A stretch of DNA of 25,301 nucleotides from an uncultured Roseburia sp. (GCA_947070915.1 CAMTDY010000018.1:1-25301), one strand, 5' to 3'; shown: positions 14,614-23,903, numbered from the stretch's first letter. Numbers and translations: made by a program. The notes: a model not told the origin generated them from the sequence alone.

Positions 14614-17600
14614 ATGAGGAGATTAATCGCTGTACTGCTTGCAGGATGTCTGGCTTTTCAGGGATGGACTACAGTTGTCGTGCCCGCAGGCGCCAGCTCC
14701 CGCCTAGATACGACGCCCGTAGAAAACAGTGAAAATTTGAATCGTGAAAGTGTGTCACAGACAGAGAGCGGACTGGAAGTAGAGATCCGGTCTTCCCGCC
14801 TGTTTCCTTTTAAAGGAGAGGCAGAGGTACAGGTCCGTGGCGGCGAGGTAAAAGAATCCAAAGAACTGGATTTTGGAAGTTCCGACACAGTCTCGAGAAC
14901 CCTCTGGTTTGATGTCCCCCAGGGAGATTACACTGTTACGATCAAGTCCGATAAATTTGCTGACTACAATCAGAAGGTTCAGGTGTCCAAGGGCTGGGTG
15001 TCAAAGATTCAGGTCTGGGCGGCCAGGTATGAGAACGGAAGAGGGGCCAGTCCCGGATGGATTCGTCAGGGAGATATCAATGGGGATGGCGTGATTGACC
15101 AGAAGGATACCGAACTGATGTTGTCAGCGGTTCGGGAAGATCCGAAAAAAAACGATACCGATCTAAACCAGGATGGAAATACGGATCTGGTGGATCTGCA
15201 GAACATGGTACAGGGAATCGATGAGACACAGGAATCCAATATCGAAAAGCTGGCGCTTCTCAGAAAAGTGCAGACCGTCGGGGGAACGACAGCAGAGGGC
15301 AGCATGGAAGCCTTTCTCAGCTGTTCCGGAGGCATTGTTCTGAAACCATCCAACGCCGGTGCTGCGATCTCGGCAGACAATCCAGTGGCCCTTGAATTTA
15401 CATTAGCAGAGGATGGGGTACAGGATACGGAAGATATACCAAAGATACAGGGGATCGCCATTCATGCGCCGATGAAAGCGGAAGATGGCGAGGATGTGTC
15501 CAGTGAGATCCTGGATGGCGAAGCACAGGTAGTTGCCGTGGATGAGAAGGGAAATGAACAGGAACTGACGCTTCCTCTTGCCGCAGAAACGAATCAGGGC
15601 ATGTCATTGAGGGCATATTCTGCGAATCCGAAGGTTCATGTGGATGCAGATGGTTCACTGATCCTGGATTTCGGAACCCAGATCGCTGTTAAGAGAGTGA
15701 CGATCAAGATCACTGGTACGAAAAAAAACGAGCCGCTGGTCAATCTGGCGAAGGTGGAGTTTGTCAACAACATGGAGGACCGCATCGCCCCTCCTCAGCT
15801 AGACATTCCGACATTAAATACACCAGTACCGGATAATATGGCTTTGACCGTGTCCTGGAGCGCACAGAACAATATCACAGGTTATGAAGTCTACGTGTCT
15901 GGTCCCGTGAAAGGCCAGAAAGAACATGAGACACAGATTGTCCGTGTCTCCAATACGGTACATACGATCAGCGGGATCAACGATAAAAAACTGATCAATT
16001 ATGAAACATATAAAATAAAGGTGCGTTCGGTAAATGGGGACTGGAAGAGTCCCTGGTCCAATGAACAGACCGGAATTCCTAAACCTCAGAAGCTGCCGGC
16101 TCCCCCGGATTATGTAAAAGCAGAAGGAGGATACCGCTCCATCAGCGTGTCATGGAAAGACATGGAAGATGCGGCTGGTTATATGGTATATTACAAAAAG
16201 TCTACAGATACAGAATTTAAGCCGGTGGTGAAGGATTTCCAGCCAGTACAGGCAGGAACCGGAAAGCTGGAGGATGCCCACTATGTGATATCTGGTCTGG
16301 AGGACAATGTAGAATATTCAGTTTATGTCATAAGCTGGAATGAGCTGGGATGGGGCAGGGCTTCCCTTGTGTCCTCAGCAGTTACGAAGGATGACGGCCC
16401 GCCTCAGCTTCCGACATATAAGCTGTTAAATACCTCCAAAGGCGAGGGTGTATTGAGCGACCACATTGTAAATGCAACAATCGGTGGAAGCGGGGGTTCT
16501 AAAATGGTTGGAAGTCCGCTGGATGTATCCGCTGGCAGTGCCCTGGGACTGGTAGATGATAATTATGGCTCCTACTGGATCAAGTCTGACTGGGACGACG
16601 GAGTCGCTTATCCAAGTCTTGGCAAGGGAATGATCATAACATTGGATGATGATTATCCGATGAACTACATGACTTTTGCAGCAGCGGACCAGAAGACTTC
16701 GATGGACGCTGTGAGGATTGGATACTGGAACAAGGATAATCCAGACAAGGAGCAGATCGTAAACGCCCGCCTGATCCAGAAAAAAGATGAAAATAATAAT
16801 CCTTATTATATCGTAAAATTTGACGGCACCATCACGGCGAATAAGATCCACATGTGCCTCGGCAGAAGCTGGGGAGGTTCTGGAGATCTTATGGCAGGGG
16901 AGATACATTTTCACAAATATGACTCCCTGGAAGACGATATCATGGGACTTTACGAAGATGAAATGCATACCACTTTGCGCAAAGATGTGACGGAAGCTGT
17001 CATCGCTGCTCTGGAAGAACGGCTCAATACGATAGATGAAGAGAGCGGTGAAAAACATCCTCTGTTCCAGGAGCTGACACTGGAGATCAAGACGGCAAGA
17101 GAGATATTGAATTCCAAGCTGGATCCTTCTCTTGAAGTGGAAAACAGAATCACGGGGCAGAAAGATAAACATCTTGGCTTTAGCGGCTTAAATCCATGGC
17201 AGCCGCTGGGAAAGGCTGCCTATGCCGGTGAGACACTTCTGGTATATGTGGGACATAATACAAAGAGAACCGGAGATTCCACCAATCTGCAGCTGATCGT
17301 GACCCAGCATCACGCAGAGGCAAATAGTCTTGCCAAAGGGATCAATCTAAAGATAGGAAGAAATGAGATCACGGTTCCGCAGCTCACTTCCAATACATTT
17401 GAGAGGGGCGGTCAGCTCTACATCGCTTACACAGGAAATAATTCCTCTGACCAGTATGCTGTCCGCATCAGCGGCGGTAGCAGTATTCCAGTATTAAGCG
17501 TTTACGGGAAGACCGGCAGTGAGCGGACGGAGGCCATCAGCGCCTATGTAAAACAGCTTGAGAGCTATGTAAATACGATTCAGCCGGGACACGATGAAAA

Positions 17601-19830
17601 ACATACTGGCACAAAAAACGTAGATTATGATTACGATGTAACAAACTGTATCCTGAATGCGACGGATATCATGATGAAGGATATGATGTATTCGGTTCCT
17701 GCCACGCAGGTCTGGGCGGCGATCAAGAATGCAGAAGATAAAACAGAAAAATTAGATAACTCCCTGAAGGCGATGGAAGATACCATGACATTGTTCTATC
17801 AGCACAAGGGCCTCAGTGATGACGCAGGCACCAGGAGAGGTAACAATGCCCTGCCTGCACAGCATCTGAATATACGGTACATGAGAATGTTCGCTGGTGC
17901 ATTTATGTATGCGGCGGGTAACCACATTGGAGTGGAGTGGGGATCCACCACCTTGGCAGGCGGACCGAATGACTGGTCTGGCTTTGGATGGGGTGTTGCC
18001 CATGAGATCGGCCATAATATCAATCAGGGAACTTATGCGGTGGCGGAGATCACCAACAACTATTTTGCACAGCTTCTGACGAAGACGCCGGGCAAGACCA
18101 GGTTCCAATATCCAAAGGTATATGAGAAGGTGACCTCTGGAACCATCGGCCGTTCTTCCAATGTGAGTACGCAGCTGGCATTATACTGGCAGCTCCATCT
18201 GGCATTTGATAATCATACGGACGACAGACATATCTTTGATGATTATGAAGAGCAGTTTAACAACCTCTTCTTTGCCCGTGTGGATACTTATTCCAGAAAC
18301 CCTGATAAAGCACCGCAGTCAGGTTTGTCATTGAAGGGAGGTACGGACCAGAATCTTATGCGTCTCGCCTGTGCCGCAGCAAATAAAAATATTCTGCCGT
18401 TTTTCCAGCGGTGGGGCATGGTGCCGGATGAGGAAACCAAGGCTTACGCCCAGAAATATGGAGAAGCAGAGACAAAGGCTTTGTATTATGTAAACGACGA
18501 TGCCAGAGATTACCGCGCAGCCCATACCGGCGAAGAGGGAACGATTTTGAACCAGGATGTGGTAACTGCTGCCGTGGCGGCGAAATCAAACCAGGTAGAG
18601 GTTACGATTGCAACGGAACAGAACAAGGATCTGATACTTGGTTATGAGATTCTTAGAAGCATGACTTCAAATGGAAAAAAAGAGACGAAAGTAGTTGGCT
18701 TCCAGCCAATTGACACCGCTCAGAACACGGTATATGTGGATTCCATTTCCTCCATAAACAACAGGGTTATGGAGTATGAGGTACGGGCGGTGGATAAGTA
18801 TCTGAACTATTCCAATCCGGCTCAGGCGGGATCTGTCAAGATCCAGACAGATGGTGTGCTGGATAAAACGGAATGGACGGTTGAAACCACTATGACATCG
18901 GAGGATGATGTGGCGATTGATTCGGATATCGAAGATCCTGACAGTGGGTATCACGCAGAAGATCCGGGCAGCATCGGTGAAAAGAAAGTACACAGCATCG
19001 ACCGGATTCTCGATCAGGACAGAACAGAGGACGGGACTTATCACGGAATAAGCGAAGGAAACGCAGTAATCACCATCGATATGCACAAGACAGAGCAGGT
19101 AACAGCATTGAAATATCAGGGAGATGCATTGACAGGGATGACCATCGAGGTCAGTCCAGATGGAAGCGCGTGGACGGTAGTAAAAGAAGGTTATACAGGA
19201 TTGTCCGGAACCGGGGAACAGACTGTGTGGTTTGATTCTGTGAAGGAAGATTTAAGAGACAGCTGGATCGGTACCTACGATGCCAGATATGTGAAAATGA
19301 CCATTCCGCAGTCCGGCGAGATTGCGATCCAGGAGATCGAGATATGCGGACCATCGGGAGACAATCTGGAATTTATGGAGGCAGAAGAGAATACGCCGGC
19401 AGTTGGTGTGCTGACTGCAGACTATAAGTATGGCAGCCAGGATTCGGATGTAATTAAAAAAGGTTCTTTGATATTTACAGGAACCTATAAAGGAAACCCT
19501 GCTTACAATGTCGTTGTATTGTATGATACAGAAGGAAATGTAATTGGTGCAAAAGAGGACGCTGTTCAGGCAGGCCAGGTTATTTTTGCCGATGTACCAG
19601 AACAGGGAAATCTTGGCGAGACCTCAAACGGAACATGGGTATACTACGTAGAGCCTGGTCAGTGGGATGCCGCTTCCCTGCAGAAGATCAAGGGGGTTCG
19701 CGGTGAACTTTACCGGGTGGACGATGCCCTGACGTTAGAAGGGGAGCGTATCGTCAGTGATACCCAGGTCATCCAGCTTCCGGATTCTCTGCCGGATATT
19801 ACATTAACAGGATCTGGATACGGATCGTGA
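14614..19830 (+). CDS. Secreted multi-domain M60-type zinc metallopeptidase with internal dockerin
   Basis: This 1738-residue exported protein has the gluzincin motif HEIGHNINQGTYAVAE: His1130, Glu1131, His1134 and third ligand Glu1145. It lies in the enhancin-like M60 context, preceded by GFSGLNPWQPLGKAAYAGET, the M60 N-terminal beta-sandwich (about 850-965). M60 enzymes cleave mucins and other O-glycoproteins. Order: signal peptide (MRRLIAVLLAGCLAFQGW), beta-rich domain (50-140), type I dockerin (about 152-203, calcium loops 154-165 and 183-194), two Fn3 domains (about 392-489 and 494-593), a discoidin-like carbohydrate-binding region (about 606-770), a helical linker, the M60 core, an Fn3-like domain (about 1308-1410), a second discoidin-type module (about 1456-1583) and a C-terminal beta domain. 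There is no LPXTG anchor. LAGC inside the signal could be a lipobox, but cleavage after PAGA is equally likely. AAGGAAG supports ATG 14614; an extension to 14557 is possible. Confidence 0.9.
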   Translation: MRRLIAVLLAGCLAFQGWTTVVVPAGASSRLDTTPVENSENLNRESVSQTESGLEVEIRSSRLFPFKGEAEVQVRGGEVKESKELDFGSSDTVSRTLWFDVPQGDYTVTIKSDKFADYNQKVQVSKGWVSKIQVWAARYENGRGASPGWIRQGDINGDGVIDQKDTELMLSAVREDPKKNDTDLNQDGNTDLVDLQNMVQGIDETQESNIEKLALLRKVQTVGGTTAEGSMEAFLSCSGGIVLKPSNAGAAISADNPVALEFTLAEDGVQDTEDIPKIQGIAIHAPMKAEDGEDVSSEILDGEAQVVAVDEKGNEQELTLPLAAETNQGMSLRAYSANPKVHVDADGSLILDFGTQIAVKRVTIKITGTKKNEPLVNLAKVEFVNNMEDRIAPPQLDIPTLNTPVPDNMALTVSWSAQNNITGYEVYVSGPVKGQKEHETQIVRVSNTVHTISGINDKKLINYETYKIKVRSVNGDWKSPWSNEQTGIPKPQKLPAPPDYVKAEGGYRSISVSWKDMEDAAGYMVYYKKSTDTEFKPVVKDFQPVQAGTGKLEDAHYVISGLEDNVEYSVYVISWNELGWGRASLVSSAVTKDDGPPQLPTYKLLNTSKGEGVLSDHIVNATIGGSGGSKMVGSPLDVSAGSALGLVDDNYGSYWIKSDWDDGVAYPSLGKGMIITLDDDYPMNYMTFAAADQKTSMDAVRIGYWNKDNPDKEQIVNARLIQKKDENNNPYYIVKFDGTITANKIHMCLGRSWGGSGDLMAGEIHFHKYDSLEDDIMGLYEDEMHTTLRKDVTEAVIAALEERLNTIDEESGEKHPLFQELTLEIKTAREILNSKLDPSLEVENRITGQKDKHLGFSGLNPWQPLGKAAYAGETLLVYVGHNTKRTGDSTNLQLIVTQHHAEANSLAKGINLKIGRNEITVPQLTSNTFERGGQLYIAYTGNNSSDQYAVRISGGSSIPVLSVYGKTGSERTEAISAYVKQLESYVNTIQPGHDEKHTGTKNVDYDYDVTNCILNATDIMMKDMMYSVPATQVWAAIKNAEDKTEKLDNSLKAMEDTMTLFYQHKGLSDDAGTRRGNNALPAQHLNIRYMRMFAGAFMYAAGNHIGVEWGSTTLAGGPNDWSGFGWGVAHEIGHNINQGTYAVAEITNNYFAQLLTKTPGKTRFQYPKVYEKVTSGTIGRSSNVSTQLALYWQLHLAFDNHTDDRHIFDDYEEQFNNLFFARVDTYSRNPDKAPQSGLSLKGGTDQNLMRLACAAANKNILPFFQRWGMVPDEETKAYAQKYGEAETKALYYVNDDARDYRAAHTGEEGTILNQDVVTAAVAAKSNQVEVTIATEQNKDLILGYEILRSMTSNGKKETKVVGFQPIDTAQNTVYVDSISSINNRVMEYEVRAVDKYLNYSNPAQAGSVKIQTDGVLDKTEWTVETTMTSEDDVAIDSDIEDPDSGYHAEDPGSIGEKKVHSIDRILDQDRTEDGTYHGISEGNAVITIDMHKTEQVTALKYQGDALTGMTIEVSPDGSAWTVVKEGYTGLSGTGEQTVWFDSVKEDLRDSWIGTYDARYVKMTIPQSGEIAIQEIEICGPSGDNLEFMEAEENTPAVGVLTADYKYGSQDSDVIKKGSLIFTGTYKGNPAYNVVVLYDTEGNVIGAKEDAVQAGQVIFADVPEQGNLGETSNGTWVYYVEPGQWDAASLQKIKGVRGELYRVDDALTLEGERIVSDTQVIQLPDSLPDITLTGSGYGS

Positions 19831-19856
19831 CATGGATAGGGAGGTTCGTGAGAAAA

Positions 19857-20999
19857 ATGAAAAAAATCATATTATTCTTCGTGGCAGCACTTTTGCTTGC
19901 TGCCACGGTTCCCACGGCTGCCAGAGCGGCAGGAAACGGCAGTGGTACGCTTAGCGTAGACAAAAATAATGTGTCTGTGTCGCTGTCCATACCAGGGGGA
20001 AAGACAAAGACCATCACGTCCCTGCGTGTGCAGCTGCGGGTGTCAGTCACCAGTGGTACGATGGACCAGCCGGATTTTACTTTTGACGCTTCGGTTCCAA
20101 GTACCGTGAAAAGTGCTGCAGTCAAAAAAGAGGGCGAAGCCTATATGGTGGATATCATTTTATCGGGGAAAAAGAACCAGGATATATTTAAAAACAGTGA
20201 GAATGCAAAACTGGGAATTCTGTCCGTGAAGCCCACCAGCACAGAGTATCAGATCAAAGTAGAATTTGCAGGTAAGGCAGATGGCGTCAATGGTCCCGTT
20301 ATAAAGTATGCGGAAAGCAGCAGTCTGTCGGAGGTGACACTTTCGCTGTCCAATGCTCTTCCAGCGACCGTGGAATCAGCGAATCATACGACCACACTAC
20401 CTTCTGGAAAGACTTTGGGAAAACCGAAATTGACCGCCACAGTAAAGAAAGGAAAAAACCGCGTCTATTTCAAGTGGAACAAGATCAGCAGCACCAGTGG
20501 ATACAGGCTTTACCGATACGATGAAAAAACGAAAAAGTACAAGAAGATAAAGACGGTCACCAAAGGAGGAACAACGTCCTATTCTAAAAAGTATGGGTAT
20601 GCTTCTTCTCACTGCTTCCGCATTCGTGCATTTAAAACAGAGGCAGGCGGAGCAAAAACTTATAGCAGCTACAGTTCGGCTGTTAAGGTTACGGTGCCGC
20701 CGGCTAAGGTGAAAAAGTTCTCAGCGGAATACTGGAGCGACGGAAAGGCTGCCCTCCTGTGGAAGAAGGTCAGCAAGGCAAAAGGTTATCAGATATACCG
20801 CAGCAGGAAAAAGAATGGAAAATACCTCCGCGTAAAAACGGTCCGAAAGGGTAAGATCACCAAATGCACCAGTGTAAAACATGAACTTGGCAAAACCTAT
20901 TATTATAAGATCAGAGCATATGTCATTGGTGCGAATAAAAAACGTGTTTATGGTAAATTCAGTGTGGCGGTGCCATACAAAAATAGGGGTAAACAATAG
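19857..20999 (+). CDS. Secreted protein with possible cohesin-like domain and two lysine-rich Fn3 domains
   Basis: The 380-residue protein starts with a clear signal peptide (MKKIILFFVAALLLAATVPT, then AARA). Residues about 27-170 form a beta-rich domain: SGTLSVDKNNVSVSLSIPGG, KTITSLRVQLRVSV and LGILSVKPTSTEYQIKVEFA. This alternation, especially the final LGxLSVKPTS-IKVEF strand pair, resembles cohesin or related CBM-like sandwiches, but it is not a firm match. Two Fn3 repeats follow (about 192-285 and 286-375), each with a W-K-K/N-I/V-S core (FKWNKISSTSGYRLYR; LLWKKVSKAKGYQIYR) and very rich in Lys and Tyr. The gene is 26 bases after the M60 gene and probably co-transcribed. ATG 19857 is used; GTG 19848 is an alternative because AGGGAGG (19838-19844) lies 12 bases from the ATG but only 3 from the GTG. 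No membrane or sortase anchor is present. Confidence 0.8.
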   Translation: MKKIILFFVAALLLAATVPTAARAAGNGSGTLSVDKNNVSVSLSIPGGKTKTITSLRVQLRVSVTSGTMDQPDFTFDASVPSTVKSAAVKKEGEAYMVDIILSGKKNQDIFKNSENAKLGILSVKPTSTEYQIKVEFAGKADGVNGPVIKYAESSSLSEVTLSLSNALPATVESANHTTTLPSGKTLGKPKLTATVKKGKNRVYFKWNKISSTSGYRLYRYDEKTKKYKKIKTVTKGGTTSYSKKYGYASSHCFRIRAFKTEAGGAKTYSSYSSAVKVTVPPAKVKKFSAEYWSDGKAALLWKKVSKAKGYQIYRSRKKNGKYLRVKTVRKGKITKCTSVKHELGKTYYYKIRAYVIGANKKRVYGKFSVAVPYKNRGKQ

Positions 21000-21022
21000 A
21001 CGTGTAAAATAAAAAAAATCCT

Positions 21023-21051
21023 TTTCTATCTTCCCCAAATAGTGTATACTA
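21023..21051 (+). promoter_or_regulatory. Possible promoter of glgA with palindromic -10 region
   Basis: TATACT at 21045-21050 is a good -10 box; the -35 region (TTTCTA or overlapping TTTTCT near 21022-21028) is poor. The -10 lies in the palindrome TAGTGTATACTA (21040-21051), which matches exactly 12 bases of the operator at 1614-1625 on the opposite strand. Transcription would begin about 38 bases before the glgA start. Confidence 0.45.
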
Positions 21052-21095
21052 TAAGAAGAATACTTATGGGATACCATGTGAATGGAGGGAAAGAC

Positions 21096-22532
21096 ATGAA
21101 AAGGATTTTATTTGTAGCTTCAGAGTGTGTACCATTTATTAAAACGGGCGGTCTCGCCGATGTTGTGGGGTCACTGCCAAAATACTTTAATAAAGATGAA
21201 TTCGATGTCCGGGTTATGATCCCCAAATATACGGCGATCCCGGATGAATATAGGAATCAGATGCAGTTTGTCACCCATTTCTATCTCGAACTCGCATGGC
21301 GCAAACAGTATGTGGGGATTTTTCAGATGGATTATCAGGGAGTTAAATTTTATTTTCTTGACAATGAATTTTATTTTAATGGAAATACACCATATGGGGA
21401 GATCTACCAGGATATAGAAAAGTTTGCCTTTTTTGGAAAAGCGGCGCTGTCTTCTCTTCCGCTGATCGATTTCCGGCCGGATATCATTCACTGCCATGAC
21501 TGGCAGACAGGTTTGATCCCGGTATATTTAAAGGATTCCTTTCAGCAGGGGGATTTTTTCCGCGGCATCAAGTCTATCATGACGATCCACAATCTGAAAT
21601 TCCAGGGGATCTGGGACAAGAAAACGGTGATGGATACCGCCGGACTGGACGCATATTACTTCACACCGGATAAACTGGAGGCATATGGGGATGCCAATTA
21701 TCTGAAGGGTGGAATTGTGTACGCAGACCAGATCACTACCGTCAGCGATACATACGCTGAGGAGATCAAGACGCCGTTTTACGGAGAAAAGCTGGATGGC
21801 CTGATTAATGCCAAGGCGGGCTGCCTTACGGGGATCGTAAATGGACTGGATTATGATGAGTACAATCCTTCCACGGATCCGATGATCGTGGCACACTATG
21901 ATGCCAGAACCTTCCGCAAAGAAAAGATTAAGAACAAACGGGCGCTCCAGAAGGAGCTTGGACTTGCCCAGGATGATAAAAAGTTTATGATCGGTATCGT
22001 GTCCAGGCTTACCGACCAGAAAGGATTTGACCTTATTGACTATGTGATCGAGGAGATCTGTGCAGAGGATACCCAGCTCGTGGTCCTGGGAACCGGTGAG
22101 GAAAAATACGAACATCTTTTCCGGCATTTTGCATGGAAATATCCAGAGCGCGTGTCGGCGAATATTTTTTATTCCAATGAGCGCTCCCACAAAATATATG
22201 CTTCCTGCGATGCTTTCCTGATGCCGTCTCTGTTTGAGCCCTGCGGGCTCAGCCAGCTGATGAGCCTTCGTTACGGAACGGTGCCCATCGTCCGGGAGAC
22301 GGGCGGCTTGAAGGATACGGTAGAGCCTTACAATGAGTACGAGAGCAAGGGAACCGGATTTTCTTTTGCCAACTACAATGCCCATGAGATGCTCAATACG
22401 ATCCGCTATGCTAAATATATCTATTACAGTAAGAGACGCGACTGGAACAAGATCATTGACCGCGGCATGGCAATGGACTTTTCCTGGGCAAATTCAGCCA
22501 GAAAATACGAGGATCTGTATTATAGGATGTGA
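21096..22532 (+). CDS. glgA: Glycogen synthase (ADP-glucose type, GT5)
   Basis: The 478-residue enzyme extends alpha-1,4 glucan chains from ADP-glucose. The N-terminal ADP-glucose-binding motif KTGGLADVVGSLP is at 16-28, and the C-terminal lobe has IVSRLTDQKGFDL (about 307-319) and the catalytic FEPCGLSQLMSLRYGTVP (380-397) with Glu381; both lobes of the GT-B fold are complete. I chose ATG 21096, preceded by GGAGGGAAAG, over an in-frame extension to 21042 that begins inside the -10 region. Its own promoter and a terminator at 22607-22660 make it a single-gene unit. It works with glgB at 4302-6638; glgC/glgD are not in the window. Confidence 0.97.
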   Translation: MKRILFVASECVPFIKTGGLADVVGSLPKYFNKDEFDVRVMIPKYTAIPDEYRNQMQFVTHFYLELAWRKQYVGIFQMDYQGVKFYFLDNEFYFNGNTPYGEIYQDIEKFAFFGKAALSSLPLIDFRPDIIHCHDWQTGLIPVYLKDSFQQGDFFRGIKSIMTIHNLKFQGIWDKKTVMDTAGLDAYYFTPDKLEAYGDANYLKGGIVYADQITTVSDTYAEEIKTPFYGEKLDGLINAKAGCLTGIVNGLDYDEYNPSTDPMIVAHYDARTFRKEKIKNKRALQKELGLAQDDKKFMIGIVSRLTDQKGFDLIDYVIEEICAEDTQLVVLGTGEEKYEHLFRHFAWKYPERVSANIFYSNERSHKIYASCDAFLMPSLFEPCGLSQLMSLRYGTVPIVRETGGLKDTVEPYNEYESKGTGFSFANYNAHEMLNTIRYAKYIYYSKRRDWNKIIDRGMAMDFSWANSARKYEDLYYRM

Positions 22533-22606
22533 AACAACAAAGCAGTTCGCAGCATCTGCCAGGGTCAAAGGTCATTAGGCTTGTCACAAAATTTGTCTGA
22601 TTTTTC

Positions 22607-22660
22607 AGCCGGTGAAGACATTTCTTTTCGGAGGAGTGTTTTCTCCGGCTTGGTTTTTTT
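22607..22660 (+). terminator. Rho-independent terminator after glgA
   Basis: AGCCGGTGAAGACA (22607-22620) pairs with TGTTTTCTCCGGCT (22637-22650) with one mismatch and one G-U pair, followed by TGGTTTTTTT. It lies 74 bases after the glgA stop. The bases between (22533-22606) hold nothing I recognise. Confidence 0.85.
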
Positions 22661-22700
22661 CATATCACAGCAGAAATTTCAAAAAAAACGATATTACCTC

Positions 22701-22729
22701 TTGAAATTTGCTTTGTTATTGGTTAGAAT
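22701..22729 (+). promoter_or_regulatory. Strong promoter of gapA
   Basis: TTGAAA (22701-22706) and TAGAAT (22724-22729) are exactly 17 bases apart. The leader is about 60 bases and AT-rich, ending in a TTAGGAGG ribosome site before ATG 22798, as expected for a highly expressed glycolytic gene. Confidence 0.75.
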
Positions 22730-22797
22730 AGGAAACAGAGAGTTTGTATAAATTTTAACAAACGTAAATCAAGTATATTATTAGGAGGAATCGACAA

Positions 22798-23811
22798 ATG
22801 GCAGTAAAAGTAGCGATTAACGGATTCGGACGTATCGGACGTCTTGCATTCAGACAGATGTTTGGAGCAGAAGGTTATGAAGTAGTAGCGATCAATGATT
22901 TGACAAGCCCTAAGATGCTTGCACACTTGTTGAAATATGATTCAGCTCAGGGTAAATATGCTCTTGCTGATAAAGTTTCTGCAACAGATGATTCCATCAT
23001 TGTAGACGGAAAAGAGATCAAAATTTACGCAGAAGCAGATGCAGCGAAGCTTCCATGGGGCGACCTGAAAGTTGACGTTGTACTTGAGTGTACAGGTTTC
23101 TATACATCCAAGGACAAAGCTTCCGCTCATATCACAGCAGGTGCCCGTAAAGTAGTTATCTCTGCACCGGCAGGAAATGATCTTCCTACCATCGTATACA
23201 ATGTAAACCATGAGACACTGAAGCCAGAGGATACTGTTATTTCAGCAGCTTCCTGTACAACAAACTGTCTGGCGCCTATGGCTAAGGCACTGAATGAGCT
23301 GGCACCGATCAAATCGGGTATCATGAGCACGATCCACTCTTATACAGGAGACCAGATGACACTGGATGGTCCTCAGAGAAAGGGTGATCTCAGAAGATCC
23401 CGTGCTGCAGCAGTAAATATTGTTCCTAACAGTACAGGTGCTGCCAAAGCGATCGGTCTTGTTATTCCGGAACTGAACGGCAAACTTATCGGTTCTGCAC
23501 AGCGTGTACCATGCCCTACAGGTTCTACTACGATCCTCGTAGCAGTTGTAGAAGGCAAAGTTACGGTTGATGACATCAACGCTAAGATGAAAGCATCCGC
23601 TACAGAGTCCTATGCTTACAATGAGGATGAGATCGTATCTTCCGATATCGTTGGTGCTACAGCAGGTTCAATCTTCGATGCAACACAGACTATGGTATCT
23701 CCTATGGATGATGGAAATACACAGGTTCAGGTTGTTTCCTGGTATGACAATGAGAACTCTTATACAAGCCAGATGGTAAGGACAATCAAATATTTCAGCG
23801 AGTTGGCTTAA
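22798..23811 (+). CDS. gapA: Glyceraldehyde-3-phosphate dehydrogenase, type I
   Basis: The 337-residue enzyme oxidises glyceraldehyde 3-phosphate to 1,3-bisphosphoglycerate with NAD. It shows the Rossmann opening VKVAINGFGRIGRLAFRQ (3-20), the catalytic SASCTTNCLAP with Cys153, and the usual closing WYDNENSYTSQMV. The acidic residue after the second strand (IND, about 32-34) supports NAD over NADP. The coding sequence looks codon-optimised compared with its neighbours, consistent with high expression, and its promoter and AGGAGG site are strong. A terminator-like hairpin follows, then pgk. Confidence 0.98.
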   Translation: MAVKVAINGFGRIGRLAFRQMFGAEGYEVVAINDLTSPKMLAHLLKYDSAQGKYALADKVSATDDSIIVDGKEIKIYAEADAAKLPWGDLKVDVVLECTGFYTSKDKASAHITAGARKVVISAPAGNDLPTIVYNVNHETLKPEDTVISAASCTTNCLAPMAKALNELAPIKSGIMSTIHSYTGDQMTLDGPQRKGDLRRSRAAAVNIVPNSTGAAKAIGLVIPELNGKLIGSAQRVPCPTGSTTILVAVVEGKVTVDDINAKMKASATESYAYNEDEIVSSDIVGATAGSIFDATQTMVSPMDDGNTQVQVVSWYDNENSYTSQMVRTIKYFSELA

Positions 23812-23868
23812 TATACGGAAGATTGTCCGCCGATGATCGATGCTTCGGCGAATATAAATTTGAAACCC

Positions 23869-23903
23869 AAACGGGTCCGGTCTGGAAGGACCGGACCCGT
23901 TTT
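23869..23903 (+). terminator. Strong hairpin between gapA and pgk
   Basis: AAACGGGTCCGGTC (23869-23882) is perfectly complementary to GACCGGACCCGTTT (23889-23902) around TGGAAG and continues TTTTC. A smaller hairpin CGCCGA/TCGGCG precedes it (about 23829-23850). It probably terminates or attenuates part of the gapA transcripts. I see no strong separate pgk promoter, so read-through to pgk is likely. Confidence 0.75.

Noticed and set aside
14614..14670. M60 peptidase as a lipoprotein through LAGC
   Set aside because: The hydrophobic stretch before Cys12 is very short and the segment continues hydrophobic to a good signal peptidase I site (PAGA); kept only as an alternative.
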